This document shows positions 7,101-13,156 of a stretch of 13,969 nt of DNA, piece by piece. A program made the position numbers and the translations under genes. Below the pieces are notes generated by a model that was not told where the DNA came from, did not search any database, and saw only the letters and a list, made by a program, of their open reading frames with translations. The DNA comes from CAZAQB01 sp964487155 (GTDB lineage: Bacteria > Pseudomonadota > Gammaproteobacteria > Nitrococcales > Nitrococcaceae): NCBI GenBank assembly GCA_964487155.1, contig CAZAQB010000089.1:1-13969 (forward strand), given 5' to 3'. How positions within the stretch are numbered: the stretch's first letter is position 1; each line of letters opens with the position of its first letter.

Positions 7101-10100
7101 GAGATGGTGGTGCGCGCTCCCAGCCCGGTACCCTCGGCGCCGAAGAAGGGATGCGGCAGAGGTTTCAGCTCGGCACCGATGGTATCGCCCGCGGAGTTCA
7201 CCACCGGGTTGCCTTCCACGTCGGTGAGCACCGGTGTGTTGGCCGGGTCGGCGTTGAAGGCATTGATGGCCTTGATGCGGCTGACCACCATTTCCGAGCT
7301 GAAGGTTCCACTCTCGTAGTTCCAGCCGTTACCCGCACCGTCGGTGCTGACCAGATCCCATTTGGGCAGGTGCATGTGCTGGCTGATGATGTCGGTGGGC
7401 GTCTTCACCTGGTAGTCGTCCAGCTCGAACTCCTTGGGCACCAGGTTGGTGTGCTGGAAATGCGCGCAGTCATAGGTGTTGAGGCGAATGACGAAGGGCT
7501 CCGGCGCACGGGTCTTCGCCAGGGTCGGGGCCACGTCCTCCCACAGCGTGATGATGCGCTGCTGCGGGTAGTGGTAACCCACCTTGTTGAAGGTGACGTC
7601 GGTCTGAATGACCGCCGCCTTGTAGACCCGGGGCGTATCCGTGTTGAACTGGGACCGGCCCTTGATACCGAGCCCACCCTTGGCATCGAAGAAATCACCG
7701 GTCACGCCGGCCGTCAGCAGGTCGCCCTCGTCATCGATACAGGGCTCGCTGAACGGCGCACCGGGCACCGGCGGCGCACCGTTGGTGATGAAGCCGCCGC
7801 GGTTGGGCTGGCCGCTGTCGTTCAAACCCGCCGCTGAACTGTCACAGGCCGCCGAGGCGCCGCCGGGCATGGCCGTGTCGTGGCAGCGCTGGGCGTGGAA
7901 GGCCATGGCTGCGCGCTCCACTTCAGTGCCCGTCTCGGGGAAGTACACCGGCTTGGCGACAAGCTCTGTCTTGCTGAGATCCAGGCGGGTCTGGATGTCC
8001 TCGCTGACACCGCCGGCCAGATAGCCGTCGACGACGCCGCGGGGCAGACCGCCGTCCCAGCCGCCGGCGGGAGCATACATGTCGAGCGGCGGGGTCGGGG
8101 CGCGCTGACCGACGATGTCCTCGATGCCGCCGATCCAGAACGGGTAGCCGGGGTTGCGGATCTCGCCGGCCAGGGGGCCGCTCGCCACGCGGTCGGTGCG
8201 GTCCACCTTGGCCTGGCTGGAGTCGGGAATGCCGTCGCCGTTGGAATCCTTGGTGACCACGGTCACCTTGCCGGGCAGCGGCGCCATGGCCTTGCCGGGC
8301 AGGGGCACCAGAGCCGGAGTGGGCATGCCCACGAGAACCTCGGCGTCGGGCAGGGCGCGGGTGGTGGTCTCGAAGCCGGCGCCCAGGGCCTGGTTCGGGT
8401 CGCCGGCGTCGACGATACCCTGGTTGTTGGCCGGGGTGCCGTTGAACAGCTCGAAGGGATCGTCGTGGAACCGGCTGCCGGTATCGCTCACCGCCAGCGC
8501 GGTGCCGGTCTCCAGGGTGTCGTGGATGCGCCACATGTACCACATGCCCTGGGCGAAGTGCGGGTAGAAGTGGCAGTGGAAGATGGCGTCACCGGCGCTC
8601 TTGTTGCGGTTGCCGCCACCGCCGAAGACGATCTCGTAAGTGTAGCTGGAGCCCGGGCCAAGGCCCTGGGCGTCCAGGTAATTGGCGTTGTCGTCGTTGG
8701 CGTTGAACAGCCACTGGTGGTTGTGCAGATGGAAGATGTGCTGTTCCTTGGGGCCGGCGTGCACGTTGCGGAACTTGACGAAGTCGCCGATGTAGCTGTG
8801 GTGCACGTTGGCCGGATCGTCCGGGTAGAGGCCGAAGTTCGCCTTGGGGCCCACGTCCAGGCAGTTGTTCAGGGCCGGGTCACAGGCCTCCAGACCCAGA
8901 TTGGCGGGGATGTCCACCAGCTGGGCGGGGTCGCCCACGGTGTACGAGGACAGGAAAAAGTCCTCGTAGGCACACGACAGGCAGTCGTGCATGGGGCCCA
9001 CACCCAGGCGATTGGCGATGATCTCGGAACCGATACCGCCGGAGCCATAGTTGATCATGAAGGCATCACGCACCCCGCCCAGGGTGTGGGAGAGCACCGG
9101 GTCGTTGAACCAGGCCGGGAAGGCCTGGGTGGCGGCGATCTCGTCGTGCCAGATGGAGGCGAATTCCCGGTAGGGCTCCAGCCGGTTGGGCAGGGTGGGA
9201 TTGCGCAGCCCGACGCTCTCCAGCGGGTAGGTCTCGGCCGGGAAGCTGCCCAGCTCGCCGCTGGCCGGGTCGCGGTAGGCGACGACGGCGTCGATATCGC
9301 TGTGCACGATCTCCCCGTCCGGGGTGGTCATGGCCAGCACCGGCAGCCCCGCCCTGCCCTCGCTGATCCAGGGCTCCTGGTCAGGGTAGGTGGCATCGTA
9401 GTCGACGATGGGATGGCCGGAGGCGCTGGTGCCGGTGGTGGCGAGGCGCATGTCCTCCTCCGTCACCTGGCTGCGGAACACCGCCGCGCCCGGAGGCTGG
9501 ACGTTCACCTGACCGAACAGGCCCATGCCGACGTTGCCGCCGGTGGCCTCGCCGCCGAAGGTGGCGCCGTAGCTGGTCACCAGGAAGCTGCCGTCGGCCA
9601 CCGCCCGGTAGGTGTAGGTGGCGGACTGGCCGGGAGCCACCAGCGAGTTGGCGTTCTCGCCCACGAAGGAGGCATCGGAGTCGATGCTGCCCACCAGCTC
9701 CATGCCCTGGACGTGGAAGCCGGCGAAGCGGCCCGCCACCTGGTTGTCGTTGACCGGGCCGTTGAAGACCACGCCGGCCTCGTTGCGCTCGGCGCCGTCG
9801 CCGTTGTTGGGGTTGGCCACTGGCGCCAGCAGGTTCTCGAAGTTCACCTGCAGGCACTCGCCGGCGGCGACACGCAACACCAGCGGGCGCGGGCGTTTGT
9901 CGGCGCGCAGCTGCACCCGGCCGGGCGAGAGCGCCCCTCCCGAGGCCTCGGGCAGGCCGCTGGAGACGCCCACCACGTCGCGGCGCAGCGCATACATCAT
10001 CCAGTTGACGTTCTGCGCTCCAAGGCGATTGAAGAAGATGGGATTGTCGAGCGCCACCACATTGGCGGTGACGGTGCGCTCACAGGCTTTTGCCTCAGCC

Positions 10101-10213
10101 TGGGCCAGGGCGGTCCCGGGCACTGTGAGCGTCGCCGTCCCCAGCAGCAACGCCGACAGTGCCGCGGCCGGCGGGCCGGCAAGGCACGTAGCGGTACGGA
10201 ATCGTGCTGTCAC
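4187..10213 (-). CDS. Giant secreted multicopper oxidase, MnxG/MofA type (putative Mn(II) oxidase)
   Basis: This 2008-residue exported protein starts at a GTG (10211-10213) behind GAGGAGG. The signal peptide runs through ALA at 35-37. Copper-ligand motifs are HLHNHQW (495-501), the type-1 centre HCHFYPHFAQGM (546-557), HMHLPKW (946-952), HDHYGPSTH (1061-1069), HEHEHNATIH (1311-1320) and HGHLW (1916-1920). The C-terminus (RDHASFGNTSGLWG, H1991) looks like a decayed type-1 loop. Cupredoxin-like strands recur near 110 (LRVAAGECLQVNF) and again in the C-terminal third (MRAAAGDCIRVTL). Three Asp-rich DxDGDG calcium-type loops lie at 656, 1118 and 1499. Size and motif layout fit the giant proteobacterial MofA/MnxG/McoA oxidases, several of which oxidise Mn(II); Bacillus MnxG is shorter (about 1,200 residues, from memory). 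Oxidase of this group: confident. Manganese as substrate: inference. A GEMM riboswitch lies in its leader and a strong terminator follows it. Confidence 0.93.
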   Translation of the reverse strand: MTARFRTATCLAGPPAAALSALLLGTATLTVPGTALAQAEAKACERTVTANVVALDNPIFFNRLGAQNVNWMMYALRRDVVGVSSGLPEASGGALSPGRVQLRADKRPRPLVLRVAAGECLQVNFENLLAPVANPNNGDGAERNEAGVVFNGPVNDNQVAGRFAGFHVQGMELVGSIDSDASFVGENANSLVAPGQSATYTYRAVADGSFLVTSYGATFGGEATGGNVGMGLFGQVNVQPPGAAVFRSQVTEEDMRLATTGTSASGHPIVDYDATYPDQEPWISEGRAGLPVLAMTTPDGEIVHSDIDAVVAYRDPASGELGSFPAETYPLESVGLRNPTLPNRLEPYREFASIWHDEIAATQAFPAWFNDPVLSHTLGGVRDAFMINYGSGGIGSEIIANRLGVGPMHDCLSCAYEDFFLSSYTVGDPAQLVDIPANLGLEACDPALNNCLDVGPKANFGLYPDDPANVHHSYIGDFVKFRNVHAGPKEQHIFHLHNHQWLFNANDDNANYLDAQGLGPGSSYTYEIVFGGGGNRNKSAGDAIFHCHFYPHFAQGMWYMWRIHDTLETGTALAVSDTGSRFHDDPFELFNGTPANNQGIVDAGDPNQALGAGFETTTRALPDAEVLVGMPTPALVPLPGKAMAPLPGKVTVVTKDSNGDGIPDSSQAKVDRTDRVASGPLAGEIRNPGYPFWIGGIEDIVGQRAPTPPLDMYAPAGGWDGGLPRGVVDGYLAGGVSEDIQTRLDLSKTELVAKPVYFPETGTEVERAAMAFHAQRCHDTAMPGGASAACDSSAAGLNDSGQPNRGGFITNGAPPVPGAPFSEPCIDDEGDLLTAGVTGDFFDAKGGLGIKGRSQFNTDTPRVYKAAVIQTDVTFNKVGYHYPQQRIITLWEDVAPTLAKTRAPEPFVIRLNTYDCAHFQHTNLVPKEFELDDYQVKTPTDIISQHMHLPKWDLVSTDGAGNGWNYESGTFSSEMVVSRIKAINAFNADPANTPVLTDVEGNPVVNSAGDTIGAELKPLPHPFFGAEGTGLGARTTISRWFSDPVVNAQGVNRGLGVSFTHDHYGPSTHQQVGLYATLISEPADSTWVHNETGELLFDPATRNDGGPTSWQAAILTGDTDGDGEDDSFREFYLEFGDFQHAYEKGVFVGVGPDGHTVAPPTETTFINAINPSVRQEVQGQPRNDPPFPDVGFHPPFCPGGVPRPCPEAISVDDIGMFVVNYRAEPVGLRVFDPDKTGPDGRPGTQADGLAGDLAFALQTRTDRAIPELNTVLGDTPYPPLNQALRDGDAFTPMLRSFSGDTVRVRIQAGAHEHEHNATIHGVKWLQGGSGHGEALNSGWRNAQNIGISEQFTLTTPVVADFTQFQPAADYAYSVSAAHDGWWSGVWGVMRNYKQLRDDLFALPDTHPVVNAVSAPDLRGLARAVENARNANQRVAALQGLRNAVENVVRNRAENFNQFRHGGLCPADAPEREFDVSAVLANDVLENRLGLTIPRNAGRDSDGDGIGDNEGGRLDPNGGTLVYNPRPTVIDQIEAVDEETGETLTIGGNDGPLHDPTAMMYVHTGDLRPAPTNFREFFACRFFGGVENPRCPVKLKADAPVEPIVMRAAAGDCIRVTLRNRLPRVAPDLAGFNTLLQVVNRDRDPVQGLTWFHNNLVRPSSHVGLHPQLVEYDVTRSDGANVGINRGGVLDPFQTAAPGIPIPERYTWYAGNIEFVEKPGGRFAMKATPVEFGATNLVPADRIKQGQKGLVGSLIIEPEGSKWAENDRRRDHQVDDPAATRRTRTMATVKTADGGEFRDLVAMFRKGQNHRFADGTPVQNIAGEGGAVPEDSHDAGQQSINYATEPMWYRFGLPPATPFGNAGGGLGAVANPELAYSNQLVGEDPVTPVFTAAAGEQVRMRVLMPTGAGRGTTFNLHGHLWQRDPYICPGSADLGLKGKCAPGELGSRAIGDNPLGYHLGGQESVTPFAHFDVVVPAGGRGGVPGDYLFRDHASFGNTSGLWGILRVTQ

Positions 10214-10217
10214 AGCT

Positions 10218-10234
10218 GAACCCTCCTCAGGTTC
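10218..10234 (-). promoter_or_regulatory. Hairpin around the oxidase ribosome binding site
   Basis: On the minus strand GAACC (10234-10230) can pair with GGTTC (10222-10218), placing most of the GAGGAGG ribosome binding site in the loop and its edge in the stem. The GTG start follows five bases later. It sits between the GEMM aptamer and the start codon, so it could be the expression platform. The five-pair stem is weak and the switching partner is not obvious. Confidence 0.45.
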
Positions 10235-10239
10235 TACGC

Positions 10240-10345
10240 CTATCCTTCGGCAGCCCGGCCACCTCCCCCCCTTCCTCGGCGAGGTCCGTAGGCTTTGCGT
10301 CCCACCCTCACGGGCGGTTTGCCGTTTCGGGATCAGCTGTTCAGT
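10240..10345 (-). ncRNA. Class I cyclic di-GMP riboswitch (GEMM-I) before the multicopper oxidase
   Basis: Reading the minus strand, the conserved core appears in full. GGCAAACC is at 10323-10316. A P2 stem CCGCCC/GGGTGG follows, capped by a GTGA (GNRA) tetraloop. GGGACGCAAAGCC is at 10303-10291. The P3 helix pairs CCTC with GAGG and runs into GGTGGCCGGGCTGCC, ending near 10248. Aligned by eye to the Vibrio cholerae Vc2 aptamer, the A18 and G20 positions match, which favours cyclic di-GMP over cyclic GMP-AMP. The aptamer ends about 20 bases before the ribosome binding site, and no terminator hairpin with a T-tract intervenes, so it probably acts on translation. The sign (on or off) cannot be read. 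The P1 boundary is approximate. Confidence 0.93.
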
Positions 10346-10434
10346 TCTGAAGGCGCGCCGTGGATTCGGGCGCAGGGTCCATGCTTGCCCAGCAAGCGCA
10401 CATTGGCACGAGCCTTAAGTCTTGAATTGCACTT

Positions 10435-10467
10435 CCCCTTCGGGCCAGTGGACCTGGCCTAAAGGGG
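10435..10467. other. Long imperfect hairpin upstream of the oxidase riboswitch
   Basis: Outer arms CCCCTT/AAGGGG (10435-10440 with 10462-10467) and inner arms GGCCAG/CTGGCC (10443-10448 with 10454-10459) form a 12-pair stem with a 2x2 internal loop and a five-base loop. No T-tract follows on either strand, so it is not a standard intrinsic terminator. It could still end the kinase message with help from other factors, or protect an RNA end. Confidence 0.4.
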
Positions 10468-10683
10468 CAGCGTGATGGGCAGCTTCAGGGGTGGGTCAGA
10501 TTGAAAGCGTTTCAGGAAGGGCAAAGCGGGAGGCGGCAGTGGAACGGCGCGACAATGAAAATTATCGTGAACTCATGCCATTGGGGGGAGACGCCGGCGG
10601 CGCTGCAGACTGTGGAAAACTATTGCCAACTGGACCATCGGACAGGCACTGCAGGGACGGTCGACCAGGGACTGCGGGGAAGC

Positions 10684-12948
10684 TCAGGCGCTGGCCTGGG
10701 CCCGGCCGGTGGTCCAGCGCAGCACCCGGCGCAGGGCGTCGCGGGTGACCGGCTTGCTGATGTAGTCGTCCATGCCCGCCGCCAGGCAGCGTTCGCGGTC
10801 CCCCGCCATGGCGCTGGCGGTCATGGCCACGATCATCGGCCGCAGCCGCCCCTCCTGGGACCGGCGTATCGCCTCGGTCACCTGCAGGCCGTCCATTTCG
10901 GGCATGTGCCAGTCCATGAAGATCAGGTCGTAGTCCTTGCGCTGCCAGCGGTCCAGCGCCTGGGCCCCGTTTCCCGCCACGTCCACCCGGCATCCGAGGC
11001 TCTCCAGCATGTGGCGGGCCGCGATCTGGGTGACCCGGTGGTCGTCCACCAGCAGCACCTCGGCGCCGGCCACCACGGGCTCGCTGCGGGCCTGCTGCAG
11101 CCTGCCGGCGGGGGATTCCATCTCGCCCGCCAGCAGCGCCGGCAGCACCAGGCCCCGCTGGCAGCGGGTGAAGGCACCGTCGGCCCCCAGGCGGTACAGC
11201 CGCTCGCTGTCGCCCACCACGGCGCCGGAGGTCATCACCCACACCGCCATGCCCCCGGCCACGGCTTTTTGTCCCAGCGCGGCCAGGAAGGCGTCCACCG
11301 ACAGATCGGTGAGCCGGTCGCTCACCACGCACAGGGTATAGGGGTTGTCGCGGCCCAGCTCCTCCAGGCGGGCCAGGGCGTCCTTGCCATCGGTGTAGAT
11401 GTCCACCGGCACGCCGAGCGCGTTGGCCAGCGCCACGGTGCGGCCGCTCACCTCGTCGTCCAGATCCGCCAGCAGCAGCCGGGAGCCGTCCCGGGGCCGC
11501 AGTGGCCGCGCCGAGGCAGCCACCCGCAGCGGCAGCTGGAACCAGAAACGGCTGCCCTCGCCGTGCTCGCTCTCCAGGCCGATGCTTCCGGACATCAGCT
11601 CCACCAGCTCGCGGGCGATGGTGAGCCCGAGGCCGGTGCCACCGAAGCGCCGGGTGCGGGAGTCCTCCCCCTGGGAGAAGGCGTTGAAGATCTCATCGCG
11701 CTGATCCGGGGGGACCCCGATCCCGGTGTCCTGCACCGACACCGTGGCATCCACGTAGCCGCCGTGGCCGCTGAAGCGCCCGTCGAGCTGCACCAGGATG
11801 CGGCCCCTCTCGGTGAACTTGACGGCGTTGCGCAGCAGGTTCAGCAGCACCTGGCGGACCCGCACCGGATCCCCCACCACCTTGGCGGGAAATTCGTGGG
11901 GCACCACGGCGTCCACCACCACGTCCCGGCCGCTGGCCAGGGATGCGGCGTGGTCCGCGGCCTCGGCCACCAGCCGGCGCAGGTCGAAGGGCACCGGCGA
12001 GAGGTTGATCCGGCCGGCCTCGATGCTGGAGAAGTCCAGCAGGTCGTCGACGATCTCCTTGAGATCGCTCATCTCGGAGTCGATGGCCTGGACACACTCG
12101 CGCTGGGCGGGTTCCAGCTCGCCGTCGGCCAGCAGGGTCACCATGCCCATGGCGGCATTGATGGGGGTGCGCACCTCGTGGCTGATCTTCGCCAGGAACA
12201 GGTCCTTGGCGGCGTTGGCAGCCTTGGCTTCGTCGCGGGCCGCCAGGGCGGCCTCGCGGCTGCGGGTGAGCTGCTGCTCGGTGAGGCGGCGCTGTTCCAC
12301 CTCCAGCCCCAAGCGGGTGATGTTGCGGCTGGTTAACCAGGCGCCGTAGGCCAGCAGCAGCAGGCAGCCGAGAATCAGCGCCAGCTGCACGTTCTGGAAC
12401 AGGCTGAGGTCCGAGCTGATGCGGATCTCGAGGCTGTCCTCGATGGAGTCGGCCAGCGCGATGGTCTGGTTGTAGAGGGCGTCGTAGCGGCGGTCCAGCT
12501 CCAGCAGGCTGCCCTCGTCGGAGCGCAGCTCCCAGCGCAGCTCGGCCAGCTCCACCAGCGACTGGATCTGGGCATGAAGTTCGTTGACCGGCCGGGTCAG
12601 CTCGCCCTCCACCGGCGGGGCCACCGGCAGCAGGTGCACCTGCTCCCCCACCAGCAGGCGTTCGACGGTGCGCTCGGCTTCGGCCATGATGCCGAACACG
12701 CGTCCGTAGTCCGGCTCCTCGGTACCGGTGAGCATTTCCTCCAGCCAAAGATGTGCCCGCGTCAGGTCCATCTTGACGTGGGCAAGGGCGTGCAGCATGG
12801 GCGTGTAGACACCCCCCAGCCGGGTCGCCAGGTGCACGTTCACCGCCAGGGCTGCCACCATCAGCAGGATGAAACCGGCCAGGGTCCCCTGGACGTGGCG
12901 CCGGGTGCGGCGCAGCTGTGGGTCTCGCAGTTTTCGGTCGGTGCTCAT
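10684..12948 (-). CDS. Membrane-bound hybrid histidine kinase with two receiver-like domains
   Basis: The 754-residue protein has membrane segments at about 21-43 and 187-206, enclosing a mostly helical periplasmic sensor region of about 140 residues that I do not recognise. A coiled-coil linker without a clear HAMP domain (209-250) leads to the dimerisation/phosphoacceptor box ISHEVRTP (H257). The ATPase domain has the N box (LRNAVKF, N374), DTGIG (407-411) and GGTGLGL (436-442). A first receiver-like domain (about 487-605) keeps D544 and T573 but lacks the usual lysine. A complete receiver (630-745) has DD 635-636, phospho-acceptor D679 in FMDWHMPEMDG, T710 and K732. There is no Hpt or DNA-binding output, so the phosphate must pass to separate proteins. 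It lies directly upstream of the oxidase; a regulatory link is suggested by position only. The ATG at 12946-12948 follows a GGGGGA. Confidence 0.95.
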   Translation of the reverse strand: MSTDRKLRDPQLRRTRRHVQGTLAGFILLMVAALAVNVHLATRLGGVYTPMLHALAHVKMDLTRAHLWLEEMLTGTEEPDYGRVFGIMAEAERTVERLLVGEQVHLLPVAPPVEGELTRPVNELHAQIQSLVELAELRWELRSDEGSLLELDRRYDALYNQTIALADSIEDSLEIRISSDLSLFQNVQLALILGCLLLLAYGAWLTSRNITRLGLEVEQRRLTEQQLTRSREAALAARDEAKAANAAKDLFLAKISHEVRTPINAAMGMVTLLADGELEPAQRECVQAIDSEMSDLKEIVDDLLDFSSIEAGRINLSPVPFDLRRLVAEAADHAASLASGRDVVVDAVVPHEFPAKVVGDPVRVRQVLLNLLRNAVKFTERGRILVQLDGRFSGHGGYVDATVSVQDTGIGVPPDQRDEIFNAFSQGEDSRTRRFGGTGLGLTIARELVELMSGSIGLESEHGEGSRFWFQLPLRVAASARPLRPRDGSRLLLADLDDEVSGRTVALANALGVPVDIYTDGKDALARLEELGRDNPYTLCVVSDRLTDLSVDAFLAALGQKAVAGGMAVWVMTSGAVVGDSERLYRLGADGAFTRCQRGLVLPALLAGEMESPAGRLQQARSEPVVAGAEVLLVDDHRVTQIAARHMLESLGCRVDVAGNGAQALDRWQRKDYDLIFMDWHMPEMDGLQVTEAIRRSQEGRLRPMIVAMTASAMAGDRERCLAAGMDDYISKPVTRDALRRVLRWTTGRAQASA

Positions 12949-13156
12949 GATCCCCCGCCCCTGCCACCGGCCCCCGGGTCGACGGCTTCGGGCCAGGCCA
13001 CCCTCTCGGCATTTCCGAGACTATACCCGCGCTCGACGGGCCCGAGCGAGTTGGCCGTTGCTGCCCGATGGCACAGGGCCCGTGGCTATACTGGTCCGGT
13101 GGCGTGGCCGCGGCACCGGCACCACCGGCTATCGCAGGCAGACCAGGGAGAACATT
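12949..13156. promoter_or_regulatory. Divergent promoter region, kinase (-) and cytochrome (+)
   Basis: Two -10-like elements point outward: TATAGT on the minus strand (13025-13020) for the kinase and TATACT on the plus strand (13087-13092) for the cytochrome. Neither has a good -35, so activators may be needed. Inverted repeats are TCTCGG/CCGAGA (13004-13009 with 13015-13020), which overlaps the kinase -10 and probable start, CGCTCG/CGAGCG (13030-13035 with 13043-13048) and, in the cytochrome leader, CCGGTGG/CCACCGG (13096-13102 with 13122-13128). Promoter assignment is tentative. Confidence 0.4.

Larger units (their letters stand above)
10214..10683. other. Leader and intergenic region between kinase and oxidase
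   Basis: This stretch holds the oxidase's ribosome-binding-site hairpin (10218-10234), the GEMM riboswitch (about 10240-10345), an inverted repeat GCTTGC/GCAAGC (10383-10397) and a long hairpin (10435-10467). The oxidase promoter must lie upstream of about 10345, but I find no clean -35/-10 pair. After the kinase stop at 10684 there is no obvious T-tract terminator, so some readthrough from the kinase gene into the oxidase leader is possible. A plus-strand ATG at 10555 opens an AT-rich start (MKIIVNSCHW) but has no ribosome binding site and runs into antisense sequence. Confidence 0.5.

Noticed and set aside
4151..10219. Two very long plus-strand frames (906 codons at 4151-6871 and 779 codons at 7880-10219) opposite the oxidase
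   Set aside because: They are rich in Arg, Gly, His and Val, with no domain, signal or ribosome binding site. Such antisense frames are expected opposite GC-rich coding sequence, and the minus strand has clear copper motifs.
10403..10419. Sigma-54-like TTGGCACG with a downstream TTAAG on the plus strand
   Set aside because: The -12 element lacks the GC core, and no plus-strand gene follows.
10501..12336. 611-codon plus-strand frame opposite the hybrid kinase
   Set aside because: The kinase boxes are unambiguous on the minus strand. The plus-strand frame is His/Gln/Ala-rich and has no ribosome binding site, although its ATG at 10555 has an AT-rich start.
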